From assembly GCA_038320345.1 (NCBI GenBank), contig JBBQED010000011.1, forward strand, positions 1 to 64,000: a DNA stretch of 64,000 nucleotides, read 5' to 3'. The DNA comes from JBBQED01 sp038320345. GTDB taxonomy: Bacteria; Bacteroidota; Bacteroidia; AKYH767-A; OLB10. How positions within the stretch are numbered: the stretch's first letter is position 1; each line of letters begins with the position of its first letter. Under the pieces are notes generated by a model that was given only the letters and a program-made list of their open reading frames with translations, did no database searches and was not told the origin of the DNA. A program made the position numbers and the translations under genes. This document shows, one piece after another, positions 26,601 through 34,256 of this stretch.

Positions 26601-27380
26601 TGTATTTACACTGTCGGTGGTGATTTCTCTGTTCCCGCTATACGCCGTTGTTGCTGTTGCAATTTTATCCGTATGATGAATACGATCAAGCGATAATTGA
26701 ACAACGCCGTTGTTGGCATTTACAAATACAAATTTACGGCTCAAAGGTTTTTCAGCATAAATATCAAATCGATAACAAAGTGTGAAATCATTTTCGTTGT
26801 TAGCGATTCCCGAGGTAGCCCAGAATAGTTTCCCCTGTGGAAACCAGCTTGCATTAGGATTATTACTATTGCTTTTTATCTGGTGTTCCCAGAATGGAAT
26901 CTGCCAACGATATTGATCAGCATGCGTATAAGAAAGTGCTTGATTTAAAGCTTGACTTTCAGATAATGATGCTGTTGATGTGTTTTTGATTTCTTTTATC
27001 AAAAAACCATTCATCGATTCAATCAGATTGTTTTTGGTATGCAGGATGAACATAGTTCCCTGAACTGGAATTCCATTAAAAATTTGTTGATAGCGTAAGT
27101 GACGATATCCTAATTGATCGTTATCAGCGTTCATTAATTCAAATCCGCTTTGCGCAGATAAATGAAAATTGAACTGTGCCCATTTCGTAAATTGTTCAAC
27201 AGGAACTGCTGCGCCTTTCCGGAAACTGATGAATTCAGGAATAGGATTTCTATCAGCATAGCGAACTTGAGTGGCGCCTTTGATGAGTTTTTCGGCTTGT
27301 ACTCCCCGGAACTCACTTGCATTAGCGGTGAATGTTATTGTTAAGAATAACATCAGAATTGCATAAAAACGAATTTTCAT
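23679..27380 (-). CDS. T9SS-secreted M4 metallopeptidase with PKD and CUB domains
   Basis: A very large (1233 residues) thermolysin-family protease. Order: signal peptide (1-21), FTP/PepSY propeptide (about 50-220), M4 catalytic domain (about 255-555) with the zinc motif HEISH at 378-382 and the third ligand in GAMNESFSD about 20 residues on, and a later HADARYYAIQAAADLFG block with the expected histidine. Then come a PKD domain, a CUB domain (CSGYLYDSGGPGGDYTDN), a second PKD, an Ig-like region, a third PKD and a T9SS sorting domain (FSISIFPVPAKDYLQIQI). It is expected to be self-processed and to digest extracellular protein. Confidence 0.94.
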   Translation of the reverse strand: MKIRFYAILMLFLTITFTANASEFRGVQAEKLIKGATQVRYADRNPIPEFISFRKGAAVPVEQFTKWAQFNFHLSAQSGFELMNADNDQLGYRHLRYQQIFNGIPVQGTMFILHTKNNLIESMNGFLIKEIKNTSTASLSESQALNQALSYTHADQYRWQIPFWEHQIKSNSNNPNASWFPQGKLFWATSGIANNENDFTLCYRFDIYAEKPLSRKFVFVNANNGVVQLSLDRIHHTDKIATATTAYSGNREITTDSVNTTTYRLRESGRGLGISTFNLQQTTTYANTDFLDADNFWNNVNAQLDEYATDAHFGAESTYDFYFNHFGRNSIDNAGQALISYVHYDVNYVNAFWDGTEMTYGDGNNTYTPLTSLDIAGHEISHGLTENTSNLVYQDESGAMNESFSDCMGIAIRFAGKQPATVDWLVGNEIGGTPFRNMANPNQYNNPDCYGGTYWNAPNEVHNNSGVMNFWFYLLSEGGAGTNDIGNAYSVSGLGIDNASAICYRMNAFYLTPNSTHADARYYAIQAAADLFGPCTPEVIATTNAWYACGVGAAFINGVNSDFSSSVTSYCQAPSDVAFTNLSNNGGSYIWDFGDGNSSTANSPIHTYTNYGLYTVSLIADGGVCGIDTTAKVAYISIDTLNPCIITLPSNGTASTQNACSGYLYDSGGPGGDYTDNTNSTVTISPLGASTVVLTFTAFNMENTYDFLNIYDGPTNASPLIGSYTGTNLPGGGTITSTSGSITLQQTSDQGVTASGFALSWQCQLSNVAPTPNFTASSTNSCTGNIQFTDQSLNGATGWQWDFGDGATSIAQNPLHTYTASGTYDVTLVVSNTIGNNTLVKTAYITIALPQAPTATSTTVCSGTNAILNASGTDSLVWFAAATGGSPLFTGSSFTTPVISSSTTFYVESEIYTAPIHEGPVDNNFGTGSTYTNTAYRDLIFDCFTPVILTSVQVYASGAGNRTITLSNSSGTVLQSTTVNIPDGPSRITLNFNIPAGVNLELGATGGVNLYRNQSGAIFPYNINGLVSITGTNAGTPGYYYFFYDWEIQELPCLSARTAVFVTALPAPLAGFSYAPNVNTLSFTDQSSGATSWSWNFGDGNTSTQQNPINIYSSAGYYTITLIVSNGTCTDTTFQTIGVGNVGLADVQTDFSISIFPVPAKDYLQIQINNVKVGGKTILRLRNMLGQDVLVKEVQINSGNQNYLLNLPELAGGIYTLMFTKGNDTIIRKIELE

Positions 27381-27626
27381 ACTGGTTTATAAGGTTAATT
27401 GTTTGGCTGATGAAGTACTGAATGCGGATGCTTTTATATCCTTGTTTTCATTCAGATTTACCTTCCGAAGATAACTATTATTTACCCTTTTTCAAGCGTT
27501 GTTTCAACGCCCGATTTGCCTTGGCTAGAATAACTTTGAAAAGTTCTGTAGAATAGTGGCAAAATCCTTTTTAACTTTCTTAGGTAGGTAGTTTAATCGC
27601 TTACACAGATCATTACTACATACCCT

Positions 27627-28052
27627 TCAGATTCCATTTGGTATCAAAATCACTTTGTACTTCTCTGCCATTTTCGAAAGCTGTTCATCACTGATCTGAT
27701 GCACATTTTTACCGCCATGACGATTTTCTACTGTGATCACATAAATCCTATAATTATATTGCGCAGCGAGTCGGAAATAAGGCTCCATTTCCCATTCTAA
27801 GGTAAAGGTGTTGTCGATAAAAACTTTAGCTATACGCCTAGATAAAGCAGCTTCACAGGAAGCTTCACAGGATTTATACGCAAGATGATTCTTACTAAAA
27901 TCAAAAGTGTAGTTGCCTTCCTGATTGGTAAAATAACTATCGATGGAAAATACAGGATATTGATTGTTTTCGGAAAGTAATGATGCAAGGGAGGTCTTTC
28001 CACTTCCCGGCAATCCTCTCAATAATATCAGTGCGGGTTGATCAAATGACAT
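27627..28052 (-). CDS. P-loop kinase (zeta-toxin/AAA-like), small
   Basis: A 141-residue nucleotide-binding protein with Walker A LLRGLPGSGKTS at about residues 9-20 and a conserved D-S-Y/F pattern (FSIDSYF). Later come VFIDNTFT and the YRIYVITV strand. This resembles the predicted kinases that phosphorylate small substrates or nucleic acid ends. A GTG at 28055 would add one residue; the ATG at 28052 was taken. There is no antitoxin gene beside it, so a toxin role is not supported. It lies 36 bases downstream of the second rhlE-type gene on the same strand. Confidence 0.75.
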   Translation of the reverse strand: MSFDQPALILLRGLPGSGKTSLASLLSENNQYPVFSIDSYFTNQEGNYTFDFSKNHLAYKSCEASCEAALSRRIAKVFIDNTFTLEWEMEPYFRLAAQYNYRIYVITVENRHGGKNVHQISDEQLSKMAEKYKVILIPNGI

Positions 28053-28088
28053 CACTTAGAAATTAGCTGAAATCACTTCAACATGATT

Positions 28089-29300
28089 TTATTTTTTTCC
28101 AATTTTCTTCGACCGGAATGGTTTTCCCATTGGGCGTTTACCTTTGTTCTTTTCAGGTGCGTAAGCCGGACCTTCGCCTAAAAATGCTGGTAACGGCAAT
28201 TTTTTTATTTCATCTCCAATTAAGTCTTCTATTTTCTTGAATTTATACTGTTCACCAGGACTAATAAACGTTAATGCGATACCAGTAGCTTCTGCTCTCG
28301 CTGTACGCCCCACACGGTGAATATAATCTTCAGCATCACCCGGCACATCATAATTGATGACTAAACCAATAGAGTCGATATCGATTCCCCTTGAAACAAT
28401 ATCTGTAGCAACTAGAATTTGTAAATTTCCATTTCTGAATTGTCGCATAACATCATTGCGTTGATTTTGTTCAAAGTCGGAATGAATAGCAGCGACATTG
28501 AATTTCATCTTCAGCATAATTTTTTCCAACTCTTTTACTTTTTCTTTAGTTGAAGAAAAAATCAAAATGCTTTTCATGGATTTACCTTCTAGTAAACTTT
28601 GTAACAGACCGCTTTTCTGTTCTTCATTTACTGAATAGGCACCTTGTAAAACTCCTTCTGCTGGTTTGGAAACAGAAATATTTATTTGTGTAGGATGTTT
28701 AAGTATCGTTTTCGCAAGCTCACGGATTTTCGGAGGCATCGTTGCAGAAAATAGTAACGTCTGTCTGTTCGCTGGCAAATAACTGGCAATTTTCATCAGA
28801 TCACTAATGAATCCCATGTCGAGCATTCGATCGGCTTCATCTAAAATCAAGTGACGCAAACTACTAATTCTTACATAACCTTGATTTAAATGTGCGATTA
28901 ATCTCCCCGGTGTTGCAACAACAATACTTGGCCCTAAGGTAAGTGCTTTCTTTTCCTGCTCAAAGGATTCTCCTCCTGTTCCTCCGTAAACTGCAATCGT
29001 ACTTACTGGTGTGAAGTAGGTGAATCCTTGCAGCGCTTCATCAATTTGTATGGCAAGTTCTCTCGTGGGTACGATAATCAAAGTATCAAGATCTTCATGA
29101 CCTTGTTGGATAATTTTATTGAGAACGGGTAGGAGGTAGGCTGCTGTTTTTCCAGTACCTGTTTGTGCACAAGCAATGATATCTTCTCCACGAAGAATAA
29201 CAGGAATTGCTTGCTCCTGAATGGGAGTAGGTTTTTCAAAACCCATGCTTAACAATCCTTCCAGCAGACGGGGTTCAAAATTAAATTCGTTAAAACTCAA
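28089..29300 (-). CDS. DEAD-box RNA helicase (RhlE type), copy 2
   Basis: A 403-residue helicase with the complete motif set: Q motif PTPIQEQAIP, AQTGTGKT, PTRELA, TPGRL, DEAD in ILDEADRMLD, SAT, IFSSTKEKVK, ATDIVSRGID and HRVGRTARAE. It ends in a short Lys/Arg-rich tail. The start is TTG at 29300: the family opening MSFNEFNFEPRLL begins there, and the next Met is already inside the Q-motif region. It differs clearly from copy 1 (GGTGGESFEQEKKAL in place of GGVSQLAQ), so it is a separate paralogue, not a recent duplicate. Confidence 0.94.
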   Translation of the reverse strand: MSFNEFNFEPRLLEGLLSMGFEKPTPIQEQAIPVILRGEDIIACAQTGTGKTAAYLLPVLNKIIQQGHEDLDTLIIVPTRELAIQIDEALQGFTYFTPVSTIAVYGGTGGESFEQEKKALTLGPSIVVATPGRLIAHLNQGYVRISSLRHLILDEADRMLDMGFISDLMKIASYLPANRQTLLFSATMPPKIRELAKTILKHPTQINISVSKPAEGVLQGAYSVNEEQKSGLLQSLLEGKSMKSILIFSSTKEKVKELEKIMLKMKFNVAAIHSDFEQNQRNDVMRQFRNGNLQILVATDIVSRGIDIDSIGLVINYDVPGDAEDYIHRVGRTARAEATGIALTFISPGEQYKFKKIEDLIGDEIKKLPLPAFLGEGPAYAPEKNKGKRPMGKPFRSKKIGKK

Positions 29301-29337
29301 AGCGGGAATTATTAATTATTATTAGTAGTGAAATAAA

Positions 29338-29373
29338 AAAACGTCGCATTCATGTGATTGAGAGTGACGTTTT
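29338..29373 (-). terminator. Terminator after the ABC-F gene
   Basis: AAAACGTC and GACGTTTT can pair across a 20-base interior, and on the minus strand the stem runs into TTTTTTT. It lies 28 bases past the stop of the ABC-F gene. Confidence 0.65.
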
Positions 29374-29400
29374 ATGCTGAGCATTATGAAGTGAATAATT

Positions 29401-31035
29401 TTAATTGTTGGTAACGAGTTCTCCATACAAGCTAGCTTTCAAATCATGAATAGCTTGGTCTGTAATGTACTCATCATAACTCATTCTCTTATCGATAATT
29501 CCATTGGGTGTAATTTCAATGATTCTATTGGCAACAGTTTGAACAAATTCATGATCATGAGAAGAGAATAAACAAATATGTTTCCAGTCTTTCATGATAT
29601 TGTTAAATGCAGTGATGGATTCCAGATCTAAGTGATTCGTTGGTTCATCCAACACCAAGCAATTGGCATTAGCTAGCATCATGCGAGATAACATACAACG
29701 AACTTTTTCACCTCCTGATAATACATTTGTTTTCTTGAGTGTTTCTTCGCCAGTAAATAACATCTTTCCTAAAAAACCACGGATATAAGTTTCATTTTTA
29801 TCAGTAGAAAACTGACGTAGCCAATCAATCAGATTGTCATCCGAGTTAAAAAATTTCGCATTCTCATTGGGAAGATAAGCACGGGTAATCGTACTTCCCC
29901 ATTTAAATTCTCCTGAGTCTGGTGTTTCTAATTCATTGAGAATATTGAAGAAAGCAGATACGGCATTATGGTCTCTCGAAAGAATAGCTACTTTATCGCC
30001 CTTCACTAAAGTAAAGGAGACATCACTAAAGTAAATAGTTCCATCCGTAGAAGTCTTTGACAGATTTTCTACTGCAAGGATTTGATCACCGCAATCGCGC
30101 TCCGCCTTAAATATAATGCCCGGATACTTTCTGTTGGATGGCTGAATATCTTCTAGTACTAATTTGTCAAGGAGTTTTTTACGACTCGTTGCTTGTCGCG
30201 ATTTTGATGCGTTGGCACTAAATCTTTCTACGAAATCCTGTAACTCTTTTCTTTTATCTTCTGTCTTTTTATTCTGATCTGAACGCTGACGTAATGCAAG
30301 CTGACTTGATTCATACCAGAATGTGTAGTTTCCAGTGTAGAGTTGAATTTTATTGAAATCGATATCCGCAATATGGGTACATACGGCATCTAAAAAGTGC
30401 CTATCATGCGAAACAACAATTACGGTATTTTGAAAATCAGCTAAGAAATTTTCTAACCATGATATCGTTTCCACATCGAGATCATTGGTAGGCTCATCCA
30501 GTAAAAGAATATCAGGATTGCCAAATAAAGCTTGTGCTAAGAGTACTCTTACTTTTTCTTTCCCATTTAAATCCCGCATTAGTTTGTGATGGAATTCTTC
30601 TTTTACTCCGAGATCACTCAACAAATTTGCTGCGTTGCTTTCTGCATTCCAGCCATCCATTTCAGAAAAAAGATGTTCTAATTCCGCAGCTTTATCTCCA
30701 TCAGCATCACTGAAATCTGGTTTCGCATACAAAGCATCTTTTTCTTCCATGATTTCCCAGAGTTTTTTATTCCCCATCATCACGGTATTCAAAACACCCA
30801 TATCATCAAACTCAAAGTGATTTTGCTTCAATACGCTCATGCGGTCATTCGGACCCATGATTACCTGACCCGTTGTAGGATCAACTTCTCCCGAAAGAAT
30901 CTTTAGAAATGTTGATTTACCTGCACCGTTGGCTCCAATGATTCCATAGCAGTTGCCTGGAACAAACTTGATATTAACTTCTTCAAAGAGAACTCGTTTA
31001 CCGTAACGTAATGATAGATTTGCGACCGTTAGCAT
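29401..31035 (-). CDS. ABC-F ATPase, YbiT-like
   Basis: A soluble protein of 544 residues with two ABC domains and a charged linker. ABC-F proteins bind the ribosomal E site and act in translation. Domain 1 has GIIGANGAGKST, the Walker B LLLDEPTNDLD and VVSHDRHF. The linker carries the FSANASKSRQATSRKK motif of the YbiT group. Domain 2 keeps the signature VLSGGEKVRC and the Walker B CLVLDEPTNHLD, but its Walker A position reads AILSRDHNAVSAF and lacks the GK-S/T. A TTG at 31056 would add 7 residues; the ATG at 31035 is preceded by a -7 box and fits the family start. Confidence 0.92.
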   Translation of the reverse strand: MLTVANLSLRYGKRVLFEEVNIKFVPGNCYGIIGANGAGKSTFLKILSGEVDPTTGQVIMGPNDRMSVLKQNHFEFDDMGVLNTVMMGNKKLWEIMEEKDALYAKPDFSDADGDKAAELEHLFSEMDGWNAESNAANLLSDLGVKEEFHHKLMRDLNGKEKVRVLLAQALFGNPDILLLDEPTNDLDVETISWLENFLADFQNTVIVVSHDRHFLDAVCTHIADIDFNKIQLYTGNYTFWYESSQLALRQRSDQNKKTEDKRKELQDFVERFSANASKSRQATSRKKLLDKLVLEDIQPSNRKYPGIIFKAERDCGDQILAVENLSKTSTDGTIYFSDVSFTLVKGDKVAILSRDHNAVSAFFNILNELETPDSGEFKWGSTITRAYLPNENAKFFNSDDNLIDWLRQFSTDKNETYIRGFLGKMLFTGEETLKKTNVLSGGEKVRCMLSRMMLANANCLVLDEPTNHLDLESITAFNNIMKDWKHICLFSSHDHEFVQTVANRIIEITPNGIIDKRMSYDEYITDQAIHDLKASLYGELVTNN

Positions 31036-31485
31036 ATGCCTGAATTTGGGCTGCAAAGGTACGGTTTTGATTCCTTGGATTTACATAATTTTTTTTAAGC
31101 AGGAGGTTTAGATGATGAAAAATCCTTTCGTGGTTCAAGTTATGGAAATTTTAGAGTGAGTTAAGATTTAAATTCTATTTAAATGATTGATTATTAATAA
31201 TTTGTACTCTTACCTGAAATCTAAGAATTTCACGAGGAAAATAAGAAAGTGAACGATTCAAAAGGAGTTTGACGACTTTCTATCAGCAACAATCCAGAAT
31301 TCTTGAAATATTCCAATTTACGCTGGATGTTTTCAAAATGCATTTACTTGAAGATCTTGAGTATTTATTGAGGGTGAAAGCAGACTTAATTCTTCATAAA
31401 AATTGTGCTAAAATGATCGGTTTCTGTTCGTGGAGTACTTAATTTTGACCTTGAACTTCACTATACAAAACATCCGCTTTCGATT
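31036..31485. other. Intergenic region upstream of the ABC-F and cytochrome genes
   Basis: This is about 450 bases of AT-rich DNA between divergent genes. Apart from the -7 box at 31054-31061, nothing was identified. A 15-codon frame after AGGAGG near 31114 has no recognisable product. Confidence 0.6.
31054..31061 (-). promoter_or_regulatory. -7 box of the ABC-F gene
   Basis: On the minus strand TACCTTTG matches TAnnTTTG, 18 bases before the ATG at 31035. The -33 element is not clear. Confidence 0.45.
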
Positions 31486-31812
31486 ATGAAATTATTCGTC
31501 AATACTGGAACTCTTTGTTTGTCTTTGATTACACTTTCTGTATTGATTTCAGGATGTGCCCCTAAAATTTACACGCCATCATCTGAAAATACTTCATCAG
31601 GAAAAAATGTCATTGAACTTAAGAAAGGGTATGATCTCTACACTACAAAGTGTGGACGTTGTCATAAGTTAGTATCCCCATCAAGATATAATGCTACACA
31701 GTGGACTTACCACGTAAATAAGATGCAACCAAAAGCAAAAATTACTGATTCAGAAAAAACGTTGATCTATAATTATCTTACCAACGAACCTGTGAAAAAA
31801 GGAACTATTTAA
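31486..31812 (+). CDS. Small c-type cytochrome lipoprotein
   Basis: A 108-residue lipoprotein with lipobox LISGC (Cys24), a short linker and a single c-type heme motif CGRCH at residues 56-60. A methionine in NKMQPKA about 25 residues on may be the second axial ligand. The fold (about 45-100) is a minimal class I cytochrome c domain. It should be anchored in a membrane facing the periplasm and carry electrons, but no oxidase or dehydrogenase gene is nearby. Confidence 0.85.
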   Translation: MKLFVNTGTLCLSLITLSVLISGCAPKIYTPSSENTSSGKNVIELKKGYDLYTTKCGRCHKLVSPSRYNATQWTYHVNKMQPKAKITDSEKTLIYNYLTNEPVKKGTI

Positions 31813-31844
31813 AAGATCATTAATTAGAATATTGCTGCGTTGAC

Positions 31845-32240
31845 TTACCAGTCGCCCATGTATTCATCAATATCGCGCCTATCTTTTTTAGTAGGTCGAC
31901 CGGCTCCATTTTTAAGATGCCAAGATGCCATCGCTAGCTGATGTAATTTAAGTTTTTCAAGTTGTTCTGGTGGAGTAATGTCAATACAAAACAGTGGGCT
32001 AATTGAAGCCGCCATTCTTTTTTCTGATACTTGTAAAACTTTGACGTATTGATGCCATGGTCCTCGATGAAGTTCAATAATATCTCCAGGTTTAATATTT
32101 CTCCCCGCTTTAACAGCTATTTCACTCATTTTCACTCGGCCTTTAACACAAGCTTCAGCGGCAAGTGCTCTAGTTTTATACAGTCTCACCGCCCATAACC
32201 ATTTATCGATTCTGACTTTTCCGCTTGCTTCCGTAATCAT
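31845..32240 (-). CDS. hslR: S4-domain RNA-binding protein (Hsp15 family)
   Basis: A 131-residue basic protein with an N-terminal S4 domain: VRIDKWLWAVRLYKTRALA, then CVKGRVKMS and GRNIKPGDIIELHRG. A C-terminal tail GAGRPTKKDRRDID is typical of the family. Hsp15 binds stalled 50S subunits carrying peptidyl-tRNA and helps recycle them. The length and motif order match well. It converges on the cytochrome gene with a 32-base gap. The symbol is given by family and has not been tested. Confidence 0.88.
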   Translation of the reverse strand: MITEASGKVRIDKWLWAVRLYKTRALAAEACVKGRVKMSEIAVKAGRNIKPGDIIELHRGPWHQYVKVLQVSEKRMAASISPLFCIDITPPEQLEKLKLHQLAMASWHLKNGAGRPTKKDRRDIDEYMGDW

Positions 32241-32341
32241 TGTTCAAATTTACGATAGTTTCTTTTCTCAGGGTTAATCACCCTAGTTTCCTGTATTTAT
32301 TAGATTCGTAAAGACTTTGAACACAGGATAAAATAATAATA

Positions 32342-34177
32342 ATGAAATTTCTTTCCCTTCAGCATCTGACCAAACAAGCTTCCGTTACTTTTCGAAGATT
32401 TCCGATGGCCATGCTTTGTGCGATAGCTGGTTCATGTTGCATTTTATTAACGACTAACTTAAACAATGATGAAATCAAATCCCAGCATTTAGTGCAGATG
32501 ATTTTAACTATCGTATTAGGCATGGTTTCATTTACTGCTTTAGCTGTTTTCACCGCCAGATATTCGATGCGAAAAACTACTATATTGTTTTTCAATATCG
32601 CTTTATTGCTTTTGATGATCTTTTATTTTTATTCTTTACCCGAAAAGTTTACGGTGAAAGCATTTGCTCAATTTGTTATACTCGCAATCGCTGCTCACCT
32701 TGGTGTTTCCTTTGCTCCTTATTTGGTAAATACCGAAGTTAATGGCTTCTGGCAGTATAACAAAACAATATTTATTAGGATTCTAACATCTGCTTTATAT
32801 ACTACAGTATTGTTTGTGGGATTATCACTGGCTTTATTAGCAATCGATAATTTATTCGTAGTTCATATTGGAGATAAAATTTATTTAAGATTATGGATCA
32901 TTTTAGCCGGCATTTTTAATACGTGGTTTTTTCTGGCCGGCATGCCGAATAAAATTGCGGAACTTCAACTGGTTAACGACTACCCAAAAGGTTTAAGGAT
33001 CTTTACCTCCTTTGTGTTGCTTCCTTTAGTAACCATTTATCTGCTGATTTTATATGTGTATACTGCAAAAATTCTGATGACAAGCAATTGGCCAAGAGGA
33101 TGGGTTTCGTATTTGGTAATTGGCTTTTCTACGTCTGGAATTCTTGCTTTACTCTTAGTATGGCCTTTAAGGGATGATGACAAATACAAATGGATTCATA
33201 CGTATACCCGAGGTTTTTTCATTGCATTACTTCCGTTGATCGCACTGCTGGCTTTCAGTATCGGAAGACGTGTAAAAGATTACGGAATTACAGAGAATAG
33301 ATATTTTGTAATTATACTGGCATGTTGGCTTTTATTGAATGCTTTTTATTTTTTATTCAGCAGGTTAAAGAATATTAAGTTTATACCCATGACTTTATTC
33401 TTCACTGCACTGATCTCCGGATTTGGTCCTTTAAATTCCTTTCAGGTTAGTAAACATAGTCAGCTGAATCGACTTACACTTTTACTAAGCAATAACGGAC
33501 TTCTCAAAAATGGTAAGTTCATTAAAAAGGAAAACGTAGAAGCGATTAAAGATGAAAATGAGATCCTTTCAATTATGAATTACATGGTGGATGTTCATGG
33601 TGTTTCCAGTGTGCAACAATTCTTTTCGGTGAATCTGGATTCGTTGATGAAATCAAAATTAACAGCCGAGAATTATGTTAATGAATCGTATGAATTACAA
33701 AAACTAACGGGACTTAGTTACGTGAATGATTATGAAAATGATGAGCGTTTGGATGGTGGAATTGATTTCAGTTATAGCGCAAACCGTGAAAACCTCCTAA
33801 AGGTGAGTGGTTATGATTATACTTTCCCATTTATGGTGTATTCCAGTGATAATAAAGAAGATTATATAGGAAGAGAGCAACTTGCAGATACTAGTTTTGA
33901 ATGGAAGTATTCTGCTGATAATTGGACTGTTAATATTGCTTATGGAGCGAATGATCATTTTAATTTTGAGCTAAGGCCGTTATTGGATTCCCTTCAAAAG
34001 ATGTACAGTAAAAAAAAATATCAGGTTTTATCTGATGAATTGGTACTTGAAACAGAAGGAAATAAAATTATTGCACGCTGGCAAATTTATGGACTGCAAG
34101 GAGTGATTTATAAAGCAGATAATACTTTAAGATTGAGTTCTGCGGATGGTGTTATTCTGATCAAAATAAAAAATTGA
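32342..34177 (+). CDS. DUF4153 multi-pass membrane protein
   Basis: The 611-residue protein has about ten membrane helices in its first 370 residues, followed by a soluble region of about 240 residues. The helix pattern, with PLVTIYLLILYVYTAKI and WPRGWVSYLVIG, matches DUF4153, a family of unknown function. The soluble tail contains repeated Asn/Asp-rich beta segments (NFELRPLLDSL) and may lie in the periplasm. It stands alone and ends at a strong palindromic terminator. Confidence 0.82.
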   Translation: MKFLSLQHLTKQASVTFRRFPMAMLCAIAGSCCILLTTNLNNDEIKSQHLVQMILTIVLGMVSFTALAVFTARYSMRKTTILFFNIALLLLMIFYFYSLPEKFTVKAFAQFVILAIAAHLGVSFAPYLVNTEVNGFWQYNKTIFIRILTSALYTTVLFVGLSLALLAIDNLFVVHIGDKIYLRLWIILAGIFNTWFFLAGMPNKIAELQLVNDYPKGLRIFTSFVLLPLVTIYLLILYVYTAKILMTSNWPRGWVSYLVIGFSTSGILALLLVWPLRDDDKYKWIHTYTRGFFIALLPLIALLAFSIGRRVKDYGITENRYFVIILACWLLLNAFYFLFSRLKNIKFIPMTLFFTALISGFGPLNSFQVSKHSQLNRLTLLLSNNGLLKNGKFIKKENVEAIKDENEILSIMNYMVDVHGVSSVQQFFSVNLDSLMKSKLTAENYVNESYELQKLTGLSYVNDYENDERLDGGIDFSYSANRENLLKVSGYDYTFPFMVYSSDNKEDYIGREQLADTSFEWKYSADNWTVNIAYGANDHFNFELRPLLDSLQKMYSKKKYQVLSDELVLETEGNKIIARWQIYGLQGVIYKADNTLRLSSADGVILIKIKN

Positions 34178-34197
34178 CTACACTGATAATTGATAAA

Positions 34198-34239
34198 AAT
34201 AAAAAGAGGCTGCTAATTAATTAGCAGCCTCTTTTTATT
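34198..34239. terminator. Bidirectional terminator in a 42-bp perfect palindrome
   Basis: The sequence AAGAGGCTGCTAATT is followed directly by its exact reverse complement, and the match extends through flanking A and T runs to 42 bases. It lies between two convergent genes (stops at 34177 and 34257) and gives a GC-rich stem with a T tail in both directions. Confidence 0.93.
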
Positions 34240-34256
34240 AAAAGCTTAAAGTTGGA

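Noticed and set aside
27496..27510. Perfect 6-bp hairpin GCGTTG-TTT-CAACGC upstream of the M4 protease gene
   Set aside because: There is no T run on either strand, so it is not a terminator, and one short hairpin is weak evidence for an operator.
27627..28052. Zeta-toxin in a toxin-antitoxin system
   Set aside because: It has a kinase P-loop but no antitoxin neighbour; the upstream gene is a helicase.
31114..31161. 15-codon frame after an AGGAGG sequence upstream of the cytochrome gene
   Set aside because: It is too short to support, and Shine-Dalgarno sites are not generally used in this phylum.
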